Below are positions 15,629-24,954 of a stretch of DNA of 44,923 bases, piece after piece. Made by a program: the position numbers and the translations under genes. The notes beneath the pieces were generated by a model. The model was not told the DNA's origin and did no database searches. It saw only the letters and a list, made by a program, of their open reading frames with translations. The stretch lies in contig FR892679.1 of the NCBI GenBank assembly GCA_000433535.1, positions 48,228-93,150 of the forward strand. Direction: 5' to 3'. The DNA comes from Dorea sp. CAG:317 (GTDB lineage: Bacteria > Bacillota > Clostridia > Lachnospirales > Lachnospiraceae). Every line of letters begins with the position of its first letter. The stretch's first letter is position 1.

Positions 15629-16912
15629 TTAGAGCTGTATGATCTCTGCACGAACCAAATGCTCCAGAGACATTAAGATACCAAGCTTGGCGTGCGGCCA
15701 TGTCAGTCCACCCTGGAAATAAACTGCATAAGGCTCTTTGATCGGGCCGTCTGCTGAGAGCTCGATAGAGGAACCCTGAACAAAGGCTCCGGCAGCCATG
15801 ATCACATCACTGTCATATCCCGGCATTGCCCATGGCTCCGGATACACATAAGAATCTACCGGCGCTGCCGCCTGAATCCCACGACAGAAAGCAATGACAC
15901 CCTCCGGGGTTCCGAATTCTACTGCCTGTATAATATCGTGCCGGCTCTCCGTCCCGGTCGGAACGACTTTATAGCCTAGACGATCGTAAATATTTGCCGC
16001 AAGGATGGCTCCCTTTAAAGCACTTGCCACAACGGTTGGCGCAAGAAAGAGCCCCTGATAAAAGGACTGCATAACGCCAAGAGATGCCCCCACTTCTCTT
16101 CCCAGTCCCGGAGATGTCAGACGGTAACCACATGCTTCGATCAAATCTTCTCTTCCGGCGATATATCCGCCAATCGGAGCAAGTCCGCCGCCCGGATTCT
16201 TAATCAGAGATCCGACAACCATATCAGCTCCCACATCACTTGGTTCCTGATCTTCTACAAATTCTCCATAGCAGTTATCGACCATGCAGATAATCTCCGG
16301 CTTAATTTCCTTCACGAATCGAATTACCTCTCCGATCTGTGCGACGGAAAAGCTCGGTCTTGTCTGGTAGCCTTTGGATCTTTGAATCGCAACCATTTTT
16401 GTTTTCTCATTGATAGCCGTCTTAATCTTCTCAAAGTCAAAGCTTCCATCTTCCAAAAGATCTACCTGACGATAGGAAACTCCGTATTCTGCCAGAGAAC
16501 CGTTGGACGGACGGATACCTATGACTTCTTCTAACGTGTCATAAGGCTTTCCGTTTACAGACAACAGTTCATCTCCCGGTCTGAGATTCGCTCCCAGCGC
16601 AAGCGCAAGCGCATGAGTTCCGCAAGTCACCTGTGGACGGACAAGAGCGCTTTCTGTATGAAAAACAGAGGCATATACTTTCTCTAACGTGTCACGTCCA
16701 TAATCGTCGTATCCATAACCGCTGACAAAGTTAAAGCATTCCGCATTGACACGGTTTTCCTGCATTGCGCGAATGACCTTTAACTGGTTGTATTCTGCCA
16801 TTTTATCAATAGCTTCAAATCTCTCTTTTAACTGTGCTTCTATCTCTTCTCCAAAACGGTAAACGGAAGGACGAATCCCCATTTCCCGATATAATTCCAT
16901 AACATCTGTCAT
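15629..16912 (-). CDS. Methionine gamma-lyase family / aluminium resistance protein
   Basis: A 427-residue PLP enzyme of COG4100 (YnbB-like), named after weak similarity to aluminium resistance proteins and to methionine gamma-lyase. The fold-type I signature is visible: a CGTHALALAL motif, NCYGEF with the preceding aspartate (MVDNCYGE), and the probable PLP lysine in GSLIKNPGGG at about residue 237. The reaction has not been fixed for the family. AGAGGA is eight bases before the ATG at 16912. It lies between the TPR-like protein and the BaiN-like gene; in Firmicutes this gene is often found near miaA and hfq, though no hfq is seen here. Confidence 0.88.
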   Translation of the reverse strand: MTDVMELYREMGIRPSVYRFGEEIEAQLKERFEAIDKMAEYNQLKVIRAMQENRVNAECFNFVSGYGYDDYGRDTLEKVYASVFHTESALVRPQVTCGTHALALALGANLRPGDELLSVNGKPYDTLEEVIGIRPSNGSLAEYGVSYRQVDLLEDGSFDFEKIKTAINEKTKMVAIQRSKGYQTRPSFSVAQIGEVIRFVKEIKPEIICMVDNCYGEFVEDQEPSDVGADMVVGSLIKNPGGGLAPIGGYIAGREDLIEACGYRLTSPGLGREVGASLGVMQSFYQGLFLAPTVVASALKGAILAANIYDRLGYKVVPTGTESRHDIIQAVEFGTPEGVIAFCRGIQAAAPVDSYVYPEPWAMPGYDSDVIMAAGAFVQGSSIELSADGPIKEPYAVYFQGGLTWPHAKLGILMSLEHLVRAEIIQL

Positions 16913-16940
16913 GTTTTAGTTCCTCTCTTTTCTTATCGTT

Positions 16941-17234
16941 TTAAAATGCATCCATGATCTTAGTCTTAAGCTGCGCGCAACGTGCGTCAAACTCCGGATT
17001 CAGAGATGGTATTTCACGTACTACGTCTGCTGCTGCATTTAATTTACGCATATCGTAAAGCAGCGCCGCCCGGTTTAAATCATACCATGCCTGCTCCCCA
17101 TCCGTTCGGATCAGCTTCTCTAATGCCAACAATTGCTTGTATGTTGCTTCCGGGTTCTTGCTCACCGCATAAATCTCCATCAGCGTATTCATTTTTTTTA
17201 AAAATTTAGAACCACCAAATAATCTTCGAAACAT
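16941..17234 (-). CDS. Small TPR-like hypothetical protein
   Basis: A 97-residue, largely helical protein with a basic N-terminus (FRRLFGGSKFLKK) and repeated helix pairs such as ATYKQLLALEKLI and LNRAALLYDMRKLNAAADVV, which look like one or two tetratricopeptide-type repeats. No catalytic motif is visible, and it could serve as a small protein-binding module. The ATG has GGAGG nine bases upstream. It lies between miaA and the methionine gamma-lyase family gene on the same strand with short gaps. It is a real gene by ribosome site and context, but its function is unknown. Confidence 0.7.
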   Translation of the reverse strand: MFRRLFGGSKFLKKMNTLMEIYAVSKNPEATYKQLLALEKLIRTDGEQAWYDLNRAALLYDMRKLNAAADVVREIPSLNPEFDARCAQLKTKIMDAF

Positions 17235-17267
17235 CTTCCATTTCCTCCCCAGCTGTCACAGCCAAAT

Positions 17268-18209
17268 CTATCTTATCCCTTTTAACTGTGTAAGCATTGT
17301 ATCTAAAATTTTCTTTTCATCGTAATTATGTTCTTTTTTATCGATCCAGATCACATCACGCTCCCTCTTAAACCATGTGATCTGTCGCTTTGCAAAATGT
17401 CTGGTATCTCGTTTTAACCGATATACGGCTTCCTCCAACGTGCAAGTTCCTTCCAGATATTCCAGAATTTCCTTATATCCAAGTCCCTGCATGGATACCA
17501 TGTCCTTCGTACATCCGCGCGCCTTTAATGCACGGACTTCCTCTACAAGCCCCTGAGCCAGCATTTCATCTACCCGCGCATTGATTCTCTCATATAGATG
17601 AGAACGCTCATCATTTAATACAAAATATCGGAACTCATACGGAGAAACTTTTTGACGTTCTTTCTCATTATGCTCCGATATGGGCATCCCTGTCTGCTCA
17701 TAAAATTCAATTGCACGAATCACCCGTTTTACATTATGCGCATGTATTTCTTCTGCTGACTTTGGATCTACCAGAGCAAGCCGGTCATGAAGCGCTTCTG
17801 CTCCATGTTCTTGTGCATACTGCTCCAGTTCTTCCCTTAGTGCATCATCCTGCTCGCTTTCTTCAAAATTAATGTCATAGAGAAGCGCCTGAATATAAAA
17901 TCCGGTGCCGCCTGCGATAATCGGAATATGACCGGCAGCATAGATCTCTTTCATTGCCTCTTTCGCCATTTGCTGAAAACGCACAACATGAAATTCTTCT
18001 TCCGGGTCAAGTACGTCAATCAAATGATGCCTGACCCCATCCATTTCTTCTTTTTTTATTTTCGCGGACCCAATGTCCATATGTCGATATACCTGCATAG
18101 AATCCGCCGAAATAATCTCGCCGCCGATTGCATGTGCAAGTCCGATAGACGCTTTTGTTTTTCCGACCGCAGTAGGCCCTGTCAGTACCACTAATGGCTG
18201 TTTTCCCAT
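17268..18209 (-). CDS. miaA: tRNA dimethylallyltransferase MiaA
   Basis: MiaA transfers a dimethylallyl group to N6 of A37 in tRNAs that read codons starting with U; MiaB, also in this window, then adds the methylthio group. The P-loop GPTAVGKT is at residues 11-18, followed by the ISADSMQVYRHMDIGSAK motif and the C-terminal RQITWFKRE segment. The ATG at 18209 is chosen because AGAGGA lies nine bases upstream; the TTG three codons earlier would touch that site. It starts one base after the mutL stop, giving a tight mutS-mutL-miaA unit. Confidence 0.95.
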   Translation of the reverse strand: MGKQPLVVLTGPTAVGKTKASIGLAHAIGGEIISADSMQVYRHMDIGSAKIKKEEMDGVRHHLIDVLDPEEEFHVVRFQQMAKEAMKEIYAAGHIPIIAGGTGFYIQALLYDINFEESEQDDALREELEQYAQEHGAEALHDRLALVDPKSAEEIHAHNVKRVIRAIEFYEQTGMPISEHNEKERQKVSPYEFRYFVLNDERSHLYERINARVDEMLAQGLVEEVRALKARGCTKDMVSMQGLGYKEILEYLEGTCTLEEAVYRLKRDTRHFAKRQITWFKRERDVIWIDKKEHNYDEKKILDTMLTQLKGIR

Positions 18210-18210
18210 T

Positions 18211-20136
18211 TTATACAATCCTCTTAAATTTTTTCTCTAATTCTCGCTTGGACATAGAAATAATTGTCGGTCTTCCATGCGGACAATGATATGGGTTATC
18301 CAGCTTCAGAAGTTCTCCGATCAGTGCGTCTACTTCCTGTGCGGACAGACGCATATTTCCTTTCACTGCCGCCTTGCAGGACATGGAGGCAATTTTCTCG
18401 TCAAGCAGTTCCGACGATTGCCTGCGATGTACTTCTTCTGACAACGAATCGATCATTTCCATGAGCAGCTCTTTTTTTGCAATGCTGAATAAATTCGCCG
18501 GAACACTGCGCACAGCATAGGAATCTTGACCGAATTCTTCGAATTCAAAACCAATTCTTGTAAATTGATCCATATAAGCACGAAGAAGCTGCGCCTCCTG
18601 CATAGTCAGATTGAGAATTACCGGAGGGCTGATCATTTGAGAGGTAAACTCCCGTGTCTTCATTTCCTTGAGTGTCTTCTCATAGAGAACCCGTTCATGC
18701 GCAGCATGCTGATCGATAATATATAAGCTATTATCGAATTCTACCAGCCAATAGGTATCAAACACCTGTCCGATGATCTTGTAGTTTGCCCGCTTTTCCT
18801 TATCCAGAAGCTTTCCGTCAAAGAGAGTCATTTGCTCCGGAGATTGCTTTGCTCGATAAGAAGCAGCAGCCTCTTTTACGCGGTCTACCTGCACCTGCGG
18901 CTTGAAGATTTCTGATTTTCCTTTCACTTCTGCAGAAGAATTTTGCTGATGATAGGACATTACCCTCTTTTTCATCTGCTCCATGAAATAATCAAGATCC
19001 CGTTCACCTGATGCTTTTTCCGGCTGTACTTTTGCAGACCTGTTCACCTCAGGCTGTATCACTTCTTTTGACCGTGCCACTGGTTCAGGTTTTACCTGCG
19101 CTTTCGGTACGGCTTTCGGCACATCAATTGTGACTTCCGGAATCAGTTCCTTCTCATGGAGCGCCTGATCCACAGCTTCATAGATGCTGTTATAAACCAT
19201 TTGCTGATTATGAAATCTGACTTCCATTTTGGTTGGATGCACATTGACATCAACGTCTTCACCGACGACTTCGATATGTAATACCGTAAATGGATATTTG
19301 TGCTGCATCGTGAAGTCCTTATAAGCGTCTTCGATGGCTTTGTATATAATGGAACTCTTAACATATCTTCCGTTAATAAAGTAAGTTTCAAAGTTCCGGT
19401 TTCCTCTGGATATCAACGGTGCCCCGATATAACCGGTAATACGAATGCCGTTCTTTTCATATGTTACATTTATAAGATTTGCCGCAATCTCTCTCCCGTA
19501 AATATGATAAATCACGTCTCTTAAATTTCCATTTCCTGACGTGTGAAGCTTTGACTGTCCGTTATTAATAAATTGAAAAGATATGTGAGGATGAGACAAT
19601 GCCATGCGTGTCATGAGATCACTTACATGCCCTGCCTCTGTCATTGCTGTTTTCAGAAATTTTCTTCTCGCAGGGACATTATAAAACAACTGACGCACCA
19701 GAAAGGTCGTCCCGTCCGGAGCTCCGATGTCTTCCATCCCCTCTTCTTTGCCACCGGAAATCATATACCGTGTGCCAAAGCTGTCTTCCGGTGTTTTTGT
19801 GATCAATTCCACTTGCGAAACGGCCGCAATACTGGACAGTGCCTCTCCGCGGAAACCAAGAGAAGAAATGTGTTCCAGATCCTCAGCATTTCGTATTTTA
19901 CTGGTCGAATGTCTTAAGAAAGCTCCGGGAACATCTTCTCTGTCTATCCCGCATCCGTTATCTGCAATCCGCATAAAGGAAATGCCGCCTTCCTTAACCT
20001 CCACAGTTACAGCCGCCGCTTTGGCATCGATTGCATTTTCGACCAGCTCCTTTACAACAGAAGCGGGACGCTCTACCACTTCTCCTGCCGCAATCTTATC
20101 AATCGTCACCTGATCTAATACTTGTATCTTACTCAT
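18211..20136 (-). CDS. mutL: DNA mismatch repair protein MutL (endonuclease type)
   Basis: A 641-residue MutL. The GHKL ATPase motifs are present in order (ENAIDA, DNGCGI, GFRGEAL), followed by a proline- and glutamate-rich linker at about 345-440 and the C-terminal dimerisation domain. That domain carries the endonuclease motif DQHAAHERVLYE and the SCKAAVKG and CPHGRP metal motifs, so this is the nicking type of MutL found in bacteria without MutH. It starts one base after the mutS stop with AGGTGG just upstream. Confidence 0.96.
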   Translation of the reverse strand: MSKIQVLDQVTIDKIAAGEVVERPASVVKELVENAIDAKAAAVTVEVKEGGISFMRIADNGCGIDREDVPGAFLRHSTSKIRNAEDLEHISSLGFRGEALSSIAAVSQVELITKTPEDSFGTRYMISGGKEEGMEDIGAPDGTTFLVRQLFYNVPARRKFLKTAMTEAGHVSDLMTRMALSHPHISFQFINNGQSKLHTSGNGNLRDVIYHIYGREIAANLINVTYEKNGIRITGYIGAPLISRGNRNFETYFINGRYVKSSIIYKAIEDAYKDFTMQHKYPFTVLHIEVVGEDVDVNVHPTKMEVRFHNQQMVYNSIYEAVDQALHEKELIPEVTIDVPKAVPKAQVKPEPVARSKEVIQPEVNRSAKVQPEKASGERDLDYFMEQMKKRVMSYHQQNSSAEVKGKSEIFKPQVQVDRVKEAAASYRAKQSPEQMTLFDGKLLDKEKRANYKIIGQVFDTYWLVEFDNSLYIIDQHAAHERVLYEKTLKEMKTREFTSQMISPPVILNLTMQEAQLLRAYMDQFTRIGFEFEEFGQDSYAVRSVPANLFSIAKKELLMEMIDSLSEEVHRRQSSELLDEKIASMSCKAAVKGNMRLSAQEVDALIGELLKLDNPYHCPHGRPTIISMSKRELEKKFKRIV

Positions 20137-20137
20137 C

Positions 20138-22783
20138 TTACCACCTGTTTTTTAACTTGTTCTGCAATTGATATAACGTATTCAGTGCATCGATCGGTGT
20201 CAGATTACTTACATCAAGCTCTTTAAGTTCCTTTAATACATCATCATCTTTCACCGTGTCAAATAAAGACATCTGAGCCAAATCCACCTCATCATATTTC
20301 TTTGTCTTTACTTTCGGCTCACTGCCATGTGCCGCAATATCTTTGATTCTTGTCGTAATATCAGCATGAACAAGCTCTTCTACGATTTCCTTGGCGCGAT
20401 CGATCACAGAAGACGGAACGCCGGCAAGTTTTGCTACCTGAATTCCATAACTTTTATCAGCGCCTCCCTTGACAATCTTGCGCAGGAAGATAATGTCGTC
20501 GCCTTTTTCTTTGACTGCAATACAATAATTATTTACATTGTCAATCTTGCCTTCCAGCTCTGTCAATTCATGGTAATGTGTTGCAAATAACGTTTTTGCG
20601 CCGAGCAGCTTACTGTTGCTGATATGCTCGATGACTGCCCATGCAATACTGAGTCCATCGAAGGTGCTCGTTCCTCGTCCGATCTCGTCAAGGATCAAGA
20701 GACTCTTACTCGTTGCATTGCGGAGAATATTTGCCACCTCAGTCATTTCAACCATGAAGGTACTCTGTCCGCTTGCGAGGTCATCCGATGCCCCTACTCG
20801 TGTAAAAATACGATCCACAAGACCGATATCCGCAGACGAAGCCGGAACGAACGAGCCAATCTGCGCCATCAGAACAATCAACGCTGTCTGACGCATATAG
20901 GTGGATTTTCCCGCCATATTAGGACCGGTAATAATAGAAATCCGTTTCTTCCGGTCATTGAGATACGTGTCATTTGTAATAAACATATCATTCGGAATCA
21001 TCTTCTCAACCACCGGATGGCGGCCATCTTTAATATCGATCACACCTTTTTCATTGATATGTGGGCGCACATAATTATTCTGTTCTGCCACAAGTGCAAG
21101 AGATGTCAGTGTGTCGATCTGCGCCACCGCTCGTGCTGTTTTCTGAATTCTGACTACTTCGTCCGCGATAGCATTTCGCACTTCGCAGTAAATCTGATAT
21201 TCCAGTGCATACAGCTTATCCTCGGCTCCCAAAATTGTATCTTCCAATTCCTTTAATTCCGGAATAATATACCGTTCCGCGTTGGCAAGTGTCTGCTTTC
21301 TTGTATAATAGTCCGGAACCATATTTTTAAAAGAATTGGTCACTTCCAGATAATACCCAAATACTTTGTTATACTTAATTCGAAGGTTTTTAATCCCGGT
21401 CTTCTCTCGTTCTTCACTCTCCAATTTTGCCAGCCATTCTTTACCGTCGGATTTGGCATGGCGGAGTCTGTCTACCTCTTCATGGTATCCATCCTTGATA
21501 ATCCCGCCCTCTTTCATGGCAAGCGGAGGATCGTCCTGAATGGCATGTTCAATAAGGTCACAGATATTTTCCAGTGGGTCCAGCTCTTCATAGAGTTCCT
21601 GATTGAGACTGCTCTTCATATCACTTAATATGTATTTAATGTGCGGGAGCATGGACAGGGAACTTTTAAATGCAATCAGATCCCTTGGATTCGCAGACTG
21701 ATATACAATCTTACTTACGAGACGCTCCAAATCATACACCGGAGAAAGATATTCTCTGATCTCCTCACGATTAATCGCCTGAATCTTCAGTTCTTCTACT
21801 GCATCCAGTCGTTTATTAATGCTGTTCTTGTCAATCAGAGGCTGCTCAATGTATTTTCGCAGATTTCTCGCGCCCATTGCAGTCTTTGTCTTATCCAGCA
21901 CCCACAGAAGAGAACCTCTTTTCTGCTTTTCCCGAAGTGTTTCGCATAATTCCAGATTTCGTCTGGTGGAACTGTCAAGAAGCATGTATTTTCCTGTAGT
22001 GTAAGGCGTCAGTCTTGACATGTGCGAAAGGGAAGTCTTCTGTGTTTCTTTTAAATACTGAAGAAGTGCTCCTGCCGCAACCATTCCACAATCATAATCG
22101 CCGATTCCAAGTCCTTCCAGTGTCCCGCAGTGGAAATGCTCTTTTAATGTCTTCTCACAGATTACATCATCAAAATACCATGCATCCTGTGCGTATACAG
22201 TAATACCCAGTCGATCTTTTAAGTCGTCGATATCCATGCCGCTCATATAAAAAGCCTCATTGCAAATAAGCTCTGAAGGCATGAATTTATATATCTCATC
22301 GAATAATTTACTGCTGTTTTCAATCTCTGTTACAAAATAATCTCCGGTAGTCACATCTGCCACTGACACGCCATAGCGATCGGCAATATAGGCAATGCAC
22401 ATGAGATAATTATTTTTTGTCTCATCAAGCGCCTGCGTATCAAGATTGGTTCCCGGAGTGGCAATACGCACAACCTCTCGTTTTACGATTCCTTTTGCAG
22501 TTGCAGGATCTTCCACCTGTTCGCAAATAGCAACCTTATATCCTTTTGATACGAGCCGGTTTAAATATCCGTCTACCGAATGATAAGGAACACCACACAT
22601 AGGTGCGCGTTCCTCAAGTCCGCAGTTTTTCCCGGTTAATGTAATTTCAAGTTCTCTTGACGCAGTCAGTGCATCATCAAAGAACATCTCATAAAAGTCT
22701 CCCAGTCTATAAAACAAGATGCAGTCTTTGTACTCTTCTTTTGTCTTCATATATTGCTGCATCATTGGTGTTAACTCAGCCAC
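20138..22783 (-). CDS. mutS: DNA mismatch repair protein MutS
   Basis: An 881-residue MutS that recognises mismatches and small loops. The mismatch-reading F-x-E motif (GDFYEMFFDD) is near residue 30, the Walker A motif GPNMAGKSTYMRQ near residue 619, and the Walker B/signature region (LLILDEIGRGTSTFDG) follows. The C-terminal helical part is complete. The start is GTG with AGGAG seven bases upstream. It is the first gene of the mutS-mutL-miaA unit and has its own promoter about 40 bases upstream of the start. Confidence 0.97.
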   Translation of the reverse strand: MAELTPMMQQYMKTKEEYKDCILFYRLGDFYEMFFDDALTASRELEITLTGKNCGLEERAPMCGVPYHSVDGYLNRLVSKGYKVAICEQVEDPATAKGIVKREVVRIATPGTNLDTQALDETKNNYLMCIAYIADRYGVSVADVTTGDYFVTEIENSSKLFDEIYKFMPSELICNEAFYMSGMDIDDLKDRLGITVYAQDAWYFDDVICEKTLKEHFHCGTLEGLGIGDYDCGMVAAGALLQYLKETQKTSLSHMSRLTPYTTGKYMLLDSSTRRNLELCETLREKQKRGSLLWVLDKTKTAMGARNLRKYIEQPLIDKNSINKRLDAVEELKIQAINREEIREYLSPVYDLERLVSKIVYQSANPRDLIAFKSSLSMLPHIKYILSDMKSSLNQELYEELDPLENICDLIEHAIQDDPPLAMKEGGIIKDGYHEEVDRLRHAKSDGKEWLAKLESEEREKTGIKNLRIKYNKVFGYYLEVTNSFKNMVPDYYTRKQTLANAERYIIPELKELEDTILGAEDKLYALEYQIYCEVRNAIADEVVRIQKTARAVAQIDTLTSLALVAEQNNYVRPHINEKGVIDIKDGRHPVVEKMIPNDMFITNDTYLNDRKKRISIITGPNMAGKSTYMRQTALIVLMAQIGSFVPASSADIGLVDRIFTRVGASDDLASGQSTFMVEMTEVANILRNATSKSLLILDEIGRGTSTFDGLSIAWAVIEHISNSKLLGAKTLFATHYHELTELEGKIDNVNNYCIAVKEKGDDIIFLRKIVKGGADKSYGIQVAKLAGVPSSVIDRAKEIVEELVHADITTRIKDIAAHGSEPKVKTKKYDEVDLAQMSLFDTVKDDDVLKELKELDVSNLTPIDALNTLYQLQNKLKNRW

Positions 22784-22819
22784 GTAATATCTCCTCTTCT
22801 AATTTCATTTTTACATTTT

Positions 22820-22847
22820 ATTATATCATTTTTTCATTTATAATCAA
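22820..22847 (-). promoter_or_regulatory. Probable sigma-A promoter for mutS-mutL-miaA
   Basis: On the minus strand TTGATT and a perfect TATAAT are separated by 16 bases, with TGA directly before the -10 box (extended -10). It stands 37 bases before the mutS GTG, in an A/T-rich gap behind the CmpB-like gene. Confidence 0.6.
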
Positions 22848-22854
22848 AGACTTT

Positions 22855-23274
22855 TTAAAATACATGATACTGTGGTTTTTCCTCGCCGTAGATTCCCCAC
22901 GCAATATACCCACTCAATATGATTCCGATCGCACACAGACCGGAAAAGATAATAGCAAAAGGCAGGCAGATTTGTCCAAACAGTTGAAAAGGCAGGTCAC
23001 TGTAATCCCAGACTTCCCAACACAGCCATTTATTTACAATCAGTCCGGTCAGAAATTCCATTGCCGTTACAAAGATCATACAGCGAAGAATCTGACGCCA
23101 CAGCGGTTCCTGAAAGCTAAGCACTCTTCCCTGGATATAGAAAAACAGAAAACAGATTCCTCCAAGAACAAACATGCTCCAGTGAGAAAAGCCACGAAAC
23201 AATATTTCCAGTCCATAATAGATGCTTCCGCCAAGGCACCCCAAAAACAAATACTTACTTATTTTTTTACACAT
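22855..23274 (-). CDS. CmpB-like membrane protein (putative ABC transporter permease family)
   Basis: A 139-residue membrane protein with four hydrophobic segments. It matches the family usually labelled putative ABC transporter permease (ABC_trans_CmpB, PF06541), with the typical pattern YYGLEILFRGFSHWSMF at the start and WDYSDLPFQLFGQICLPFA near the end. No ATP-binding partner is nearby and a transport role has not been shown for the family. The ribosome site (AGGG, seven bases before the ATG) lies inside the right arm of an inverted repeat described separately. Confidence 0.75.
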   Translation of the reverse strand: MCKKISKYLFLGCLGGSIYYGLEILFRGFSHWSMFVLGGICFLFFYIQGRVLSFQEPLWRQILRCMIFVTAMEFLTGLIVNKWLCWEVWDYSDLPFQLFGQICLPFAIIFSGLCAIGIILSGYIAWGIYGEEKPQYHVF

Positions 23275-23275
23275 G

Positions 23276-23321
23276 AAAACGCCCTCACTTTTGTATTCTC
23301 ACTACATAGTTTGGGCGTTTT
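23276..23321. terminator. Inverted repeat at the CmpB-like gene start (terminator or translation block)
   Basis: A perfect nine-base inverted repeat (AAAACGCCC and GGGCGTTTT) with a 28-base loop lies between the miaB stop and the start of the CmpB-like gene. It is followed by a T run on the plus strand and by TTTTC-ATG on the minus strand, so it may end miaB transcripts and would also bury the AGGG ribosome site of the next gene. Confidence 0.5.
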
Positions 23322-23343
23322 TTGACTATAATATGGATGGTAT

Positions 23344-24783
23344 TTATTTCAATTCACCAAGATAATAGAAGCCTTTGCACTCCGTCAGATGAACCGTCAC
23401 ATATGTTCCGATCATCTCTTTTGTTCCTTTAAAATGCACCAGCAGATTATTGCTCATGCGTCCGGTCACCATAGATGCATCATGGTCACTGACAGACTCT
23501 ACCAGCACTTCCATATCTTTTCCTTCATGAACCGCACACACTTCGGATGCGATTGACTGTACTTCTGAAAGCAATCGGTCAAACCGGTCTTTGACGACAT
23601 CTGCCGGAATCTGATCTTCCATAGCTGCCGCCGGTGTTCCGGTTCGTTTCGAATAGATAAATGTAAATGCACTGTCATAGCGAACCTTTCGCACGACATC
23701 CAGTGTTTCCTGAAAGTCTTCTTCTGTCTCTCCCGGAAAGCCTACGATAATGTCTGTTGTCAGAGAAATATCCGGCACTGCTTTCTTGATCTTTTCTGCG
23801 AGTTCAAGATAGGATTCTTTCGTGTAACGACGATTCATTTTCTTAAGAATCCTTGTGCTTCCAGACTGAACCGGAAGATGCAGATGTTTACAGATCTTTT
23901 CCGATGATGCCATAACCTCAATCAATTCATCGGAGAGATCCTTCGGATGCGAAGTCATAAAACGAATCCGCTTTAATCCTTCAATCTTCTCAATTCTGCG
24001 AAGAAGCTCTGCAAAAGTAATCGGCTCGTCCAAAGTCTTCCCGTAAGAATTGACATTTTGTCCAAGCAGCATCACCTCAGACACCCCATCCTTGACAAGG
24101 CGTTCGATTTCCCGGATGATTGCTTCCGGCTTTCTGCTTCTTTCCCGTCCACGCACATATGGAACAATACAATAGCTGCAGAAATTATTGCAGCCAAACA
24201 TAATGTTAATTCCAGATTTGAATGCATATTTTCTTTCATTCGGAAGATCTTCCACGATTTTGTCAGTATCTTCCCATATATCGACAACCATTTTTCCGGC
24301 TTCATATCGTTCACAGATCAGTTCTGCAAATTTATAAATATTGTGCGTTCCGAAGATAATGTCTACAAAAGAATAACTCTTTTTTAATTTTGCAATTACT
24401 TCCGGTTCTTGCATCATACAGCCGCAGAGTCCGATCATCATATGGGGCTGCTGCTTTTTGCGTGGTTTTAATTGTCCCAGTCGTCCATAGACTCTTGTAT
24501 TTGCATTTTCACGAACTGTACACGTATTGTAAATCACAAAATCCGCCTCGTCCTCTTCTGCTTCTTCGTAGCCAATCTGATTTAAAATGCCTCGAAGCTT
24601 CTCAGAATCTCTGGCATTCATCTGGCACCCAAAAGTAGTGACACAGAAAGTCAGGCTTCTTCCTAGATTTTTTGCCTCTTCTTCTACATACTGTTTTGCT
24701 TTTTCTATGTAATAATACTGTCTCAAAGGCTCTTCTTGCGGCGCTTCTTTAGACAAATTGATGTCTGGACTCATCATATTCAT
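23344..24783 (-). CDS. miaB: tRNA-2-methylthio-N6-dimethylallyladenosine synthase MiaB
   Basis: A 479-residue radical SAM methylthiotransferase that converts i6A37 to ms2i6A37 in tRNA. The N-terminal UPF0004 domain has its three cluster cysteines (C53, C88, C122), the radical SAM cluster is C198-x3-C202-x2-C205, and a TRAM domain ends the protein. The GFPGETEEDF motif is present. The ATG at 24783 has AAGGA eight bases upstream and overlaps the DUF4250 gene by 35 bases. An inverted repeat follows the stop. Confidence 0.96.
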   Translation of the reverse strand: MNMMSPDINLSKEAPQEEPLRQYYYIEKAKQYVEEEAKNLGRSLTFCVTTFGCQMNARDSEKLRGILNQIGYEEAEEDEADFVIYNTCTVRENANTRVYGRLGQLKPRKKQQPHMMIGLCGCMMQEPEVIAKLKKSYSFVDIIFGTHNIYKFAELICERYEAGKMVVDIWEDTDKIVEDLPNERKYAFKSGINIMFGCNNFCSYCIVPYVRGRERSRKPEAIIREIERLVKDGVSEVMLLGQNVNSYGKTLDEPITFAELLRRIEKIEGLKRIRFMTSHPKDLSDELIEVMASSEKICKHLHLPVQSGSTRILKKMNRRYTKESYLELAEKIKKAVPDISLTTDIIVGFPGETEEDFQETLDVVRKVRYDSAFTFIYSKRTGTPAAAMEDQIPADVVKDRFDRLLSEVQSIASEVCAVHEGKDMEVLVESVSDHDASMVTGRMSNNLLVHFKGTKEMIGTYVTVHLTECKGFYYLGELK

Positions 24784-24925
24784 AATCTATTCCTTTCAAT
24801 GTATCTATAATCTTCTGTTTTTCCGTCTGCATATCTTCGCAAAGTGCATCCAGAGATGTATAATAATCTCTGAGTTTCGTGTTAACAACACTTAAGAGCA
24901 TAACCGGATCTTTTGGTAACTCCAT
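24749..24925 (-). CDS. DUF4250 small protein
   Basis: A 58-residue protein that matches the DUF4250 family of Clostridia, with the typical opening ELPKDPVMLLSVVNTKLRDYY and ending YEYDESRHQFV. No function is known. The ATG at 24925 is chosen because AGAGGAG lies eight bases upstream; the GTG three codons earlier lies too close to it. The 3' end overlaps miaB by 35 bases, suggesting coupled translation with miaB. Confidence 0.85.
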   Translation of the reverse strand: MELPKDPVMLLSVVNTKLRDYYTSLDALCEDMQTEKQKIIDTLKGIDYEYDESRHQFV

Positions 24926-24954
24926 GTGAATCACTCCTCTTTCACAATTTTTCG

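Noticed and set aside
20624..21256. Long plus-strand frame (210 codons) antisense to mutS
   Set aside because: Rich in Cys, His and Arg as expected for a shadow frame; mutS on the other strand is clearly the gene.
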